This document shows positions 22,526 to 32,595 of a stretch of DNA of 35,810 bases, piece after piece (within the stretch, counting starts at the first letter, position 1; every line of letters begins with the position of its first letter). Under the pieces are notes generated by a model. The model did no database searches, was not told where the DNA came from, and was given only the letters and a program-made list of their open reading frames with translations. This DNA comes from Acanthamoeba lenticulata (taxonomy: Eukaryota > Discosea > Longamoebia > Acanthamoebidae), in the NCBI GenBank assembly GCA_002179805.1, contig NAVB01000454.1, positions 1-35,810 of the forward strand, given 5' to 3'. A program made the position numbers and the translations under genes.

Positions 22526-22612
22526 GCTGCACCAGCGTTCCAAGGTGGAGAGGGGGAGGGAAGAGGCAAAAGCGAAGAAAAGAACGAATGGGGGAGTCAG
22601 TGCGGGCCACCG
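22526..22612 (-). repeat. Inverted-repeat arm 2 (copy of AP-2 sigma intron tract)
   Basis: Reverse complement of the AP-2 sigma intron tract 21064-21152, including a 24-nt perfect match at 22565-22588. The match ends at the equivalent of the splice acceptor; sequence beyond it bears no resemblance to AP-2 sigma exon 2. Confidence 0.85.
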
Positions 22613-22617
22613 TAACC

Positions 22618-22860
22618 CACGTCGTCTGTGGGCCATGTGTTTCGCCCACGCGCCCAAAAACAAAAATTTGCCACTATTTGCGGGTCCCACGTTCGTTCTC
22701 TCGCGACTTTCCGAGACACTCCGGCTCGAGCCCAAGCCCCCTCCTTTTCCGGTTCGGGGTGGGCCCTTTTTCTGGCACACGAAGGCTGGGCTTCTCTCTT
22801 TCGTCTTTCGTCCCCGCTCTCTTTGCCGTTCGACCTGTCTCTCCTCTCGTGTTCGACCTT
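22618..22860 (+). repeat. Direct-repeat copy B
   Basis: Second copy of the AP-2 sigma downstream flank. Blocks 22618-22665 and about 22807-22860 match copy A; about 140 bp lie between them here against about 18 in copy A. It begins 5 bp after the inverted-repeat arm. Confidence 0.8.
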
Positions 22861-22964
22861 GTTGCACCAGGTTTGTTTGTTTGTTGGCGCCAAGAGGTGC
22901 ATGACGTTTTTGCTCGACCATTTGACCTGACAGAATTTACACACCTCATTCCAATCTACAGAAG

Positions 22965-24034
22965 ATGAACTCGTACTCGGCGGACTGGACCAACAAGCTC
23001 GCCAACTTGGTGTTCCAGCATGGGCCTTACCTTGCGGCGTCAACGTTGGTGTGGACGACCATTTACCTCGCCTCATCGCCCATCTCTCGTCGACTGTCGG
23101 CAACCTACCGCGGCTTGCCCTACAAGTTGCAGATGCAGTGGGATAATCGAATCGTTGCTTTGGCACATGCGGTTGTTATCTGCTACGCCGCGTTTTGGGG
23201 ATTCTTCTTCGATGAACCGCTGCTGGCTGATCATCTCCACGGCTACTCCAGCTGGGGCTACGCAACCATGATCACGGCTTGCGGCTACTTCATCTGGGAC
23301 ACGGCCATGTGCATCGTCCACTTCAAGGAGTTTCAGCTTGGTTTCCTTCTCCACGGCTTAGGCTGCCTGTTCACCTTCCTCGGCTCTCTGGTGCGCCGCC
23401 TTTGCATTTCGAAATCACCTTTCGCAGCTTCGCGATTTGTTAAAATTTAGTAGCTTCTCCCTCTGTTCTTACCTGCCCTTCTTCCTCGAATCTTGACACA
23501 GGATGGAGTGTTCATGTATTACGGCTACTTTTACCTTTGTACGTCGCACCCGCCAACAACGCTCTTCTCTTTTTTTTTTAAATTTTTATTTTTTTTTAAA
23601 AAAAATAATCGCCGTTGCTAACGTCAGTCCTTCGCGCAGCCTTTGAGGCGAGCACACCCTTCCTCAACATGCACTGGTTCATGGACAAGTTGGGCGTGGC
23701 CAATTCCAACCCGTTTAAGAAGACCAACGCTATCCTGCTCGTTCTCACCTTCTTCGTCTTCCGAATCATCTCCGGCTGTGGCTACTCGGCCATCGTCTGG
23801 CAGGACATCCACCGCTACATCGCCACCAGTTCCAACATGGCCAACGTGGGGATCATGTATTACTACTACTTTGCGATCCTCTTGCTCAACGGCCTCAACT
23901 GCTACTGGTTCTACTCCATCATCAAGTTCGCTACTCGGCCGCCCAAGGTCCCCGCCGCGGCTGGTGCCTCGTCAGCCACCACTTTGCCTCCCTCTTCTGG
24001 CGCCGTCAGCGACAAGGCGCGGAAGAGGGAGTAG
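22965..24034 (+). CDS. TLC-domain multi-pass membrane protein (TMEM56/TLCD4-like), 3 exons
   Basis: Exons 22965-23390, 23502-23538 and 23628-24034 give 289 residues. TLC (TRAM-LAG1-CLN8) proteins are ER or Golgi multi-pass proteins linked to lipid synthesis or sensing; this one's substrate is unknown. Seen: hydrophobic segments at HGPYLAASTLVWTTIYLA, IVALAHAVVICYAAFWGFFF, YATMITACGYFIWDTAMCIVHF, LGFLLHGLGCLFTFLGSL, ILLVLTFFVFRIISGCGY and YYYYFAILLLNGLNCYWFY. FLNMHWFMDKLG before the fifth segment is typical of the family. The C-terminus ends RKRE, compatible with a dilysine-type ER retrieval signal. Exon 2 is only 37 nt. It lacks the Lag1p catalytic His pair of ceramide synthases as far as I can see. 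It converges on the RhoGEF gene, 248 bp apart. Confidence 0.88.
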
Positions 24035-24182
24035 CGCCTGCCACGCGCGGCGGTGCCGGGAGAGCGCTCGGGGCTTGGCCAGCGAGGCGGAGGAGCTGCT
24101 GGGACTGCGGGCGCACAGCCATGGTGCTGGCGGTGGTGATGACGGTGATGGTGTTGCTGGAGAGTGCTTGGGCGCACCCCGT

Positions 24183-24192
24183 TTTATTTATT
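24183..24192 (-). terminator. Overlapping poly(A) signals of the RhoGEF gene
   Basis: Two overlapping AATAAA hexamers on the minus strand, about 90 bases after the RhoGEF stop codon. Confidence 0.5.
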
Positions 24193-24282
24193 CAATGTCG
24201 AATTCTTGCTGTTCGACTGTGCTTGCAAGGTTTGTGTTCCTTTTTTTGTTCTTCATCCCAACCATCCACTTGCTTGTCATCG

Positions 24283-27200
24283 TCAGCTGATGGTGTTGTC
24301 CTTGCCCTTCTTGAGCGACTTGCTCGAAGAGCCGCTGCCACCGCCACCGCCACCACCACCAAAGAACGCGCTCAGGCGGCTCATGTTGCCGCGCTTCTTC
24401 TTGGAGGTGGTGGCCGTGCTGCCGCTGCTGTTCCTCAGTGCCTCGGCACGCTCCGCTTCGGGGCTGGTCGGCGGTGGTGGCGGCAGCGAGTAGCGCGCAG
24501 GTGACGACGCTGAGATGGTGGCGCTCCTCCCCGTGGCCGGCGCTGGGCTTGAGACCTTCGGCTCGGGCGCTGCCGGGGCGCTGGCGCTCATGCTGCGCGT
24601 CTTGCCTTGTTGTGGGCTCTCGTCCTGGCGCACCGCCAAACCAAAGCGACGACAGTCAACCACCGGACGAGCTGTTGGCAACACTGGCATGACGGGGGAT
24701 GCGTACTCCTTGCTGGCGGAGGGCGGCCTGCCTCTCCTTCATGGCCTTGAGACGAGCGTCCCACTTGTTGTCCTTCCCGCCCGTGTCTGGGGCGTCCGAT
24801 TCGGACGAGGACGAGTTGAGGTTGTATCTCGCATCAAACATCTCCTTGGTCTTTTCCGCTCGCTCTCGCGCCCGCTTATCCACCAGCTCTGTTCATGATC
24901 ATGATCCCCACGGAATGAGATGGATGAGTTCAGCCCAGAGCGCTGAGGCCAAGGGTGGTTACCTTCGTAGATCTGTCGGTTGGCCTTCACCTCGTCGAGG
25001 GCCTTGTGCAGTTCGTCTCGCGCCTTGTCGCGCTCCGCCTTTTCCTTGAAGAAGAGCTTCAGCATGGCGTCGCCACTCTCCATGAGGAGGGCGATGCTGT
25101 AGGCGTGGTCCGATCGGCAGTCGTCGTCGGACTCAACCGGAGTGAGGCGAGCCAAGTGGTAGTCGTGCTTGAACTTGACCTTCTCGTCCTCGCCGCCCTT
25201 CTTGCTGGGCTTGGCCTCCACGATGAGGTCGTTGAAGATGAACACCACCCGGCGCTCTGCCTGGTCTGGCTTCATGTTGTTGTTCCACACCATCACCAAG
25301 CTGCATTGCAGGAACCGTCGGCTCGGCGTCACCAATCCCTGCAAGTAGGGGTCAGCCTTCTTCTCCTCCAGCGCTCGAGGCTCAACTTGGAGGGCAAGAG
25401 CAGGTCACGAACCACGGTGCAGTTGAGCAGACGGTTCTGCACGTCGATCACCTTGGCGATGCGCTCGGCTTCGGCGGCCTTGGTGTTGACCGTGGTGGCC
25501 ACCTCGCTCACGAGATTCGTCGCCTTCTCGAGGTTGGCAAAGTCCTTGTGCCCCGGGGGCGTGTGCTTGAGCAGGTCCACCAGCAGCAGCCGATATCGCG
25601 GGATGCGCTGCACCGGCTGGATCAGGTACGCGTAGATCGACTGCCGCGAGGCCTGCTCTGATTGGCCCTGCGACGGTTCCCATGTCGATGATGAACAATT
25701 GGTTAATGATGATGATGCATACCGCGGCGGGGCGGTGGATGAGGAGCAAGTACGAGGAGGAAAGTCTCAATTTCAGGATTGCGCTTGCAGCACTCGGCCA
25801 GCTCGGTAGTGGCCAAGTTGTAAATGCTGACGTAGACCGTGTAGGACTTGAGGTACATGCTCTGCTCATGTGTGGCGGCAGCAGCAACAATGTGGTGAGT
25901 CTTCCATCAGACTTCGGCGACTCACCCACAAGCTGGCGCGTACGGTGGAGACAAAGATGTCGCCGATGCACTGGTTCTCGCTCCAATACTCCAAGCGGGG
26001 CCGCATGTCCTGTAGCAGCGTCTTGTTGAAGTTCCGGATGATCTGTTTCGTGCCACTCATAAACGGTCGTTCGCTGCTTGCGAGGGAGATGACGACAGAG
26101 AGGAGGGTGACGTACGACGAGATTGGAGACGAGGTTGGTGATCTGCGGAAGCTGCTCCTTCTTGAGCGCGGCGAGCTTGAGCAAAGGCTCCAAGAACACC
26201 TGTTGGCATTGATGGTGTCCATCAGGATGAAGAGGATGGCGAGTCCACTTCACTAACGCGGCGCGTACGGTGAAGAGGATCTCGAGGCTCTCGACGTAAA
26301 ACTCCTCCGTCTTGAGGATCTCTGCCGCCACGTTGCGGCGGTAATGGATGTTCTTGACTGCTCACGGAGGTTCAATCACATCAGCACAAAAGATGAAGAG
26401 GTAAGGAAGGGATCAGTGTTGCGCGCTGACGTGTGGCCCGGGTGAACGAGGCGCACCTTTCTTGCGGATCGGCGCCGCGAGCCTCTGGAGGCGGATCATG
26501 CCCTTTACAAACTTGTCCACCTCAGCTGCGCGGAACAGAGACATGGTGGTGGTGAGATTCATCTCCAGGATGCGATGCGCGAACAAAAGACCACAAACAG
26601 CGACAATGTGCGCGGACCTTCGGACCGGAATCGAGAAGCCATGGCGCGCTCCAGGCCCGTGGCCGGAGAGCCGAGGGGACGACCCCACAGGTGCGAGAGG
26701 ATGGTCTCCCGCATGCGCTCCTCGGGTGTGAGGGACTGGAGGCTGATGCTCGACGCCGACAGCGTCGTGCTGGCGCGCGCTATCTTAGCCATCGCCCGCG
26801 CCGAGGCCTCTGGCGCCGGTGCCGCCGCTTTGGTCACCGTGTGCGTGAAGACCGCCGACGCGGGCCGCGCTGGCCGGCCGGCGATGCCCGACCCGCCAGC
26901 CGAGCTCATGGGCGCCGGTGCGCCAGACGGCTGCGAGAAGGTAGCTCGTCCGCTCGTTCGACCGAAAGCGGAGGGCGCGGCGGACGCGGGGGAAGGGACG
27001 GCGCCGCCCGCGGGCCGCGCCGCCGGCGTGGCGGGAGGCGGTTGCGAGGGTGTCGTGGCAAAGGAAACACCAGCGGGCCGTTGAATTTGCGAGCCTCCCG
27101 GAGTGGCGGGCGTGGGCTTGGACGGCGGGGCCGCCGAGTTTGTGTTGTTGTTGTTTTTAACAGGGGCGGCGGTGGAGCCGGTCACCGTGGCGGGCCGCGG

Positions 27201-27710
27201 GCGGTGGATGAAGGAGGCCGACGAGGACAAAGGCCGCAGCTGCGACATGGGCGTGGGCGTGGCTGCCGCGGAGGCGCCCGACGTGGTTGGCGGCAAAGAC
27301 CGCAGGCTGGCAGTCGGCGTGGGCGTGGGCCGAGACGGCGGCGCAGCCGAGGGAGTGGGCGGGGTGGGCCGCGACGGAGGCGCTGCAGCCATAGAAGATG
27401 GCATGGCTGGGGTGGGCCGCGAGGGAGGTGCAGCCGAAGGCGTAGGCGGGGTAGGCCGCGACTGCACAGCTGCGGCCGGAGAGGAAGGCGTCGGCGGGAC
27501 GGCTCGGGCCTGGGGCACGGCCGGCGAGCCGACCGTGCGGCTGGGCTTGGGAGAAAAATCCTTTTCGGCCGGGACAGAGGGCGTCTGGCCGTGGCGTCCG
27601 GCGAAGAAAGGGTTCTCCTGGAGGGAGGGCATCACCATCGAGTTTGGCGAAGGCGTATGCGTGGCCATGAGCGTGACCTGCGGCGACCGAGGAGGGACGG
27701 CGGGTCTCAT
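24283..27710 (-). CDS. RhoGEF with DH-PH tandem and proline-rich N-terminus, 10 exons or more
   Basis: Activates Rho/Rac GTPases by nucleotide exchange. Exons, gene order: 26618-27710, 26457-26525, 26269-26357, 26116-26199, 25944-26042, 25754-25861, 25413-25667, 24963-25338, 24707-24888, 24283-24624; 898 residues. The first ~360 residues are Pro/Ala/Ser/Thr-rich with repeated PPSRPTP units that could bind SH3 domains. The DH domain spans about 395-595: AAEILKTEEFYVESL, VFLEPLL, RNFNKTLLQDMRPRLEYW, CIGDIF, and the signature SIYAYLIQPVQRIPRYRLLL. PH domain about 600-725: LVTPSRRFLQ, VVFIFNDLIVEAK. The tail has coiled-coil-like charged sequence and a Gly/Ser run. Junctions at 26043-26115 and 25339-25412 were fixed by DH alignment. 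The true start may lie further upstream. Confidence 0.92.
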
Positions 27711-27950
27711 CGTTGCTTGTGGCGGCTTATTCCTGGCCGTGAAAATCTCTTTGGGGGGAGTTCTCTCTGCTGCAGGGAAGAGTGAAGTAGTCGAGAGGCG
27801 GCTAGGAGTGAGATGGCGTCAATGGTCGCTGGGAAGAAGAGTTGATTTACAACCGCACCAAGTGGGCGTACAGTTCGCAACTGAAGCAGATGGGCTGCAG
27901 CAACGGCCTATTTTCCTTTTGTTTGTTGTTTTCGAATTGCAACCACTCAC

Positions 27951-27954
27951 CCAT
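27951..27954 (-). other. Possible first coding micro-exon (ATG plus one base) of the RhoGEF gene
   Basis: On the minus strand ATGG is followed directly by a GTGAGT donor (27945-27950). Splicing to the CTTCCCTGCAG acceptor that ends at 27770 keeps frame into the open sequence upstream of the 27710 ATG. It would add 21 residues beginning MAERTPPKEIFTARN. The intron would be 181 bp, longer than most here. Confidence 0.45.
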
Positions 27955-28422
27955 GAAACGGCGTGGGCTTTCCTTATGCGGGTTGCGGGATTTATCTCCC
28001 CATTTGTTTTTTCAACGCATTGAGAAGAGGAAGAAGAGGAAGAACGCGAGTAGAGGAGGGAAAGGGGAAAGCAAACAAACATATAATCAATGCTGAGCGA
28101 GAGAGAGGAATAGAGAATAGAGAGAATAGAGAGAGTGGTGTTATTTAATGAGTTTTTTTTTCGTGTATATATGTACGGTACTACGTAGCCGCGAGGATAG
28201 TAGATTACACCAGCTCGCGGCGCATCCCCTGCACTCGCAACTGGCCCCCCTCTCCGTTCCTGTCTCTCGCTCCTCCTCTTCCTGCTCTCTCCTTCCTCTC
28301 TTTCGCCTTTCTTCTTCTTCTTCTTCTTCATGTCGTGATCGTCGTTGCTGCTGGCCTCAGCGCGCGCCGCAGGCGGAGGAAGGGAAGCACTTCCTCTTCT
28401 TTTCGCTTGTCGTTGTCGTTGC
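27955..28422. other. Intergenic region between RhoGEF 5' end and SH2-kinase 3' end
   Basis: 468 bp. The RhoGEF side has GA/AT-rich repeats (28096-28140); the kinase side has TCT-triplet runs (28305-28330). Open frames on either strand are simple-sequence artefacts. No poly(A) signal or TATA box stood out. Confidence 0.4.
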
Positions 28423-31400
28423 TCACACGTCCTGGAGGTTGCTCATGCGCGGGGGCGCCCACTTGGTGGAGCCGTTCTTGGAGAAGGTCGTGGTGTGGGC
28501 GTCGATGTAGCGATCGTGCTTGATCCCCAGACTCTTCTGGTTGTCCTTGATGAGGTCCCGGATGCTCTTGTACCGCTTGAGCTTGTCCGACCGCAGCAGC
28601 TGCTCGCGCTCGGCCTCCACCGACTTCATGTCGCCGCCCTTGGGCGCCTGGAGCCACACGAACTCGCCGCGGTAGGGCTCCGAGTTGACGATGACAAAGT
28701 GCTTGAACGAGATCCGGCGGCGCAGGTTGTAGGGGATCACCGAGATCCGGAAGTCGCCCTGGCGCGTCGCGTACCGCACCAGCCACGCCCCGTTGTAGTT
28801 GCTCGACGAGGCCAACAGGCCCTCGGCCTCCTTCTGCGACAGGTCCCCGTGGAACCACTTCTGGCTGCCCAGGTCGTACAGCTGGTGGTGGTTGTGGTTG
28901 TGGTTGTGGTTGTGGTTGTGGTTGTGGTTGTGGTTGTGGTTGTGGTGATGGTGGTAGTTGTCGTTGGTGATGATGACGTTGATGATGATCAGCATCGACA
29001 AGGAGGAGGAGGAGGGGTGGTGGTTGGGGAGGTGGTGTACCCGCGAGATCATGGCCGGGCACTCAAAGGGCCCAAAGTAGTCCACAAACTTCTGGAGGTT
29101 GGCAGCGGTCACCACGTCCTCCTTGGTCACTGCATTGGCGTTCATCATCGTCGTCATCACCATCATCACCCCCAGAGGGTAAGCAACCAAATAGCCGAAA
29201 AGCAGCCACGCGATATGTCGACGAGGGGGAGGAGGGGACGGACCGAGGGCGGAGCGGAACATGATGATGGCCTCGTCCGAGGCGTGGACCTGGAGGCGGT
29301 AGTAGGTCGCCAAGCAGCTCCAGAACACCGGCCACGTTGGCCTGGGCTGCACGTCCCATAGCGTTAATGCAATGAAGTTGTTGTTGATGATGATGATCAT
29401 GATGAAGATGAAAAGGATGGAGAGAGGTGGGATGGTGGCGTACAGCGGTCTCGACGAGGAAGTACTTGCCCCAGAAGTCGCGGGCCTTGGTGTCGTAGAT
29501 CTCGGCCTCGAGGAGGATGCGCGGGAAGGAGTGGTGCGCGAGGATCTTGGAGAAGGACGGTCGCATGGCCGGGTCCGGGTGCCAGCACTCCTCGATCAGC
29601 TTCTTCAGCGTGTCACTCGGGCACCAGTCCGGGACCTTGAGCTCCCGCGGTTCCCACACGTCCTGGTCCCCGCGCCTCTCGTACTTGAACGGATCTGCAT
29701 CATCGTCATCATCACCACCGTCGTCAGCATCGCTGTTATCGTCATCATCATGAGGAGAAGAGGAGGGAAAGGACGCACTCTCGCGGCAGAGGAGCTGCCA
29801 GAGGCAGACGCCAAAGCTGAAGACGTCGGCCTTTTCGGTGACGACGGCATCGCCTCGCTGCGCCTCGGGCGACATGTAGAACTGCGTGCCCCACCCGGCC
29901 TCCACCTTGCCGCCCTGGATCTTGGCCAGACCTGCCATCGCCCAGCCATCCTCGTCAGCCCCAATCGCCAACGAGTACACGATGGTGATCAGGAGGAGGC
30001 GTCGCACCAAAATCAGCGACCTTGACGGTCATGTTCTTGTCGAGGAGGAAGTTGGCCGGCTTCAAGTCCAAGTGCAGGATGGGCGGGTTCTGGAAGCGCC
30101 CACAACACCAACATGAGCACGAGCACATCATCGAGATGGGGCGGGGAGGGAAGGGGGAGGCGAACCATGCAGTGGAGCCAGTTCATGGCGAGGGCCACGT
30201 CGCGGGCGATTTGCATCCGCTGGAAGAAGGTGAGCGGGGTCGAACCGTTGAGCAGAGTGTGGACGTCGCCGTTTTGGCAGTACTCCATCACGAGCATGAG
30301 GTTGTCCTTCTCCATGCACACGCCCATCAGCTGGCAAATATTACCGTGCCGCAGTTTCCTACGTGTGGTCCGACAAACATGTTTGCGCGTGTCAGAGGCG
30401 CCAACAACAGGCCTGCTGATGATAAAGAGGAGGAGGAGAAGGGGCAAGTACGTCATCATCTGGACCTCGCGCATAAAGTCCTGGATGATGCCCCGCTCGT
30501 TCTTGATGTCCTTGATGAGCAGCTTCTTGACTGCCACCTCGGTGCCGTGCACCACGCCCTTCCACACCTCACCGAACGCACTATAGAGAGGAGAGGTCAG
30601 GTGAGCTCTACTTCTTCTTCCTTTTTCTTCTACTACTCTGCCGAGGCGTACCCTCGCCCGAGGAGCTTGTGGAGCTGCACGTCCTTGGCCTGCAGATCGG
30701 CGCCGTGGCTCGCCGACGATCGCAGCCTTTAAAGAGGTGATGATTGGTGGCCACGAGAAGCGAAACGAATGAGAAATCACCAACACCACAGAGCCCTGAG
30801 TTTCCGGGCGGGATGGGGGGAGGGGGGGAGCAGCGCACGTTCGTCGCCGCAGCTGGATCTGTTGGAGGACAGATCGCATGGCGGGCTTGTGCAACTCCTG
30901 CGCGACCTTCGTGTCGACCTGCGTCCGAATGGCCTCCATCTCCTCCTGCGTCATGGCGATGCCGTTGCTGTCGCCGACCGTCAACGAATCGATTCGGTCG
31001 TCTGTGTTGTTGCAAAACGAAAAGGTAAGAGAACAAGAGAGGCAACTCCTTGGGGGGGAAAGGGGGAGGGAGCTCGTGCCTGCGGGGAAGGAGTCGCTGT
31101 CGTCGTAATCGTTGAGGTTGACGGTCCCCGAGTTGCCGTGCAGACCCGAGGCATAGGGCGGAGGCGGGGGCTCGGTCTCCCACGCGTCGGGGTTGTCCTC
31201 GTAGTCCTCCTCGAGCTGCTTGAATTTGTTGAAGAATTCGCGGGCAGACGGGCGCTGCTTCGGATCGGTGGCCCAGGCCTGCTGGAGCAGCTTCTGGAGG
31301 CCCGGGTGCATGTCGTCAAACTTCCTCGGGCGCAGGTTCTGCTTGACAACTGTGCTCATCCGCTCGTAGGTCGACACGTCCCGCGTCCACACCCCCTCGT

Positions 31401-32595
31401 AGGGCTCGACGTGACGGCCTGTGTTGTGGGTGCGAGAGCACGATGCCACGTCAGCATAAACTCCAGACGCCCCTGATCTGGCCGGTGGGGGTCGGACCTG
31501 TGAGGGTGCGCGCCGCCAGTTCCCAGAGAACGATGGCGGCCGAGTAGACGTCGCCCTTCTCGCTGACGTCGCCCTGGACCAGCAGCTCGGGCGGGCTGTA
31601 GGCCATGGCGATCTCGTCGTAGGTGCTCGTGATGCGCTTGCCCTTGGAGTTGTACCTCATGCGCCCGAAATCGCCGATCTTGAGCTGCCAGTAGCCCGTC
31701 ATCTGGTGGGGTCGTCGGTCATGTCCACCAACGAGCCAGATGCCACGCGCCAACAAGACGTCAGCTCGACCGCTCTCACTTCCTCGTGCAGAGCACACGC
31801 GCACGCAACACACACGCGCGAGGGACGGAAGCCGAACCAGAATATTCTGGGGGCGGAGGGCAGAGTGCACGACACTCAAGTTCTGGTGGTGCATCATCTT
31901 GAGCGCGGCCAGGAGCGTCTCGCCCAGCGTGAAGAAGATCTCCCAGTTGAACACCTTGGCCCTGTTGTTATTGTTGTTGCAAGAAAAAGAAGGTCAGCAG
32001 AGAGACAAGAGGCCAACGCGGGCGAAGCGGGGGAGGGGAGAGCGCACTTGTTCGTCAGGTACTCCTCGACAGTGCCTCTGCAGAGCTCCATCACGACGCA
32101 CACCTTGGGCTCGAGGCACAGGCCGTAGAAGAAGACCATGTGCGGGGACCGAATCGAGCTGGTGGGGTGTAGGTGGGCGTGGGTCATTTTTTACATGTCG
32201 TTACAACAGCAACCGAGACCCAAATGAACGGGAAGACAAGGAAGGGGCGAGGCCAGAGTTGTTGTTGGTACCTGACGAGCTGGAACTCTTCTTTGAACGA
32301 TTGGAGGTCTAGAAAGGTGGGGTTGAAAATCTTGATGGCTACTTCGTTTCCGTTGTACTCGCCCTCGTAGATGACCGACAACTCACTCTCATGAATCTTG
32401 TCATTTAACACAACGTCGTTGTAGTCGATGAAGAAATGCGAGGGAATGCCCATCGTGTTCTTGTCCAGTACTGTGCCGGAGGGGAGGAAACTTCCCAGTC
32501 AGCCTTTTTCCCAGCTAGGAACCAAGGTTCTTGGTAGACGTTGATTGCAAGCGATGGAGGGCGATAACGTTACCTTTATCAGGCGAGGACTCCAT
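28423..32595 (-). CDS. Pseudokinase-kinase-SH2 protein (SHK-like), 16 exons
   Basis: Exons, gene order: 32574-32595, 32272-32470, 32048-32158, 31838-31961, 31498-31702, 31080-31418, 30839-31001, 30652-30726, 30452-30580, 30166-30358, 30008-30089, 29779-29931, 29444-29694, 29244-29346, 29041-29129, 28423-28881; 898 residues. Kinase 1 (about 27-300) keeps VAIK Lys54 and GDFG (Asp163), but HRD reads HSA (143-145), so the catalytic base is missing. After a ~100-residue linker, kinase 2 (about 405-680) is complete: GRGAFGEVWKG, VAVK Lys431, HLDLKPAN (Asp528), ADFGLA (Asp546), FYMSPEA. An SH2 domain (about 755-850) has WFHGDLS and WLVR with Arg782. Kinase 2's DLKPAN is Ser/Thr/TKL-like. It resembles Dictyostelium SHK kinase-SH2 proteins plus an N-terminal pseudokinase. 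Intron 31002-31079 is probably GC-AG. Confidence 0.88.
28886..28946. repeat. (GTGGTT)n hexanucleotide repeat
   Basis: About ten units inside the SH2-kinase intron 28882-29040. On the coding strand the repeat (AACCAC) runs up to the 3' splice site in place of a polypyrimidine tract. Confidence 0.9.
31002..31079 (-). other. Probable in-frame GC-AG intron in the SH2-kinase gene
   Basis: The donor is GCAG|GCACGA and the acceptor ACACAG|AC. The 78 bp have no stop in frame, so retention would only add 26 residues to the linker. The pyrimidine-rich 3' half and the GCAC donor start shared with two other GC-AG introns favour splicing. Confidence 0.55.

Larger units (their letters stand above)
22246..22964. 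other. Non-genic stretch with duplicated AP-2 sigma-locus sequence
   Basis: 719 bp between the pseudogene and the TLC gene. Positions 22257-22523 remain open in one plus frame but match nothing I know, and may be remnant pseudogene sequence. Positions 22526-22860 are copies of AP-2 sigma-locus sequence. The last 100 bp would be the 5' UTR of the TLC gene. Confidence 0.5.

Noticed and set aside
22033..22612. Minus-strand gene whose intron would be the inverted AP-2 sigma tract
   Set aside because: The flanking minus-strand frames are Arg-rich, match no family, and lie opposite the clear methyltransferase motifs.
26691..27785. Long plus-strand open frame (364 codons) opposite the RhoGEF N-terminus
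   Set aside because: Arg/Gly-rich shadow of the GC-rich, proline-rich coding strand; no domain and no real start context.
28328..29361. Long Gln/Pro-rich and Val-rich open frames on both strands around the SH2 exon
   Set aside because: They read through the hexanucleotide repeat and the SH2 exon in wrong frames; the SH2 frame explains the conservation.
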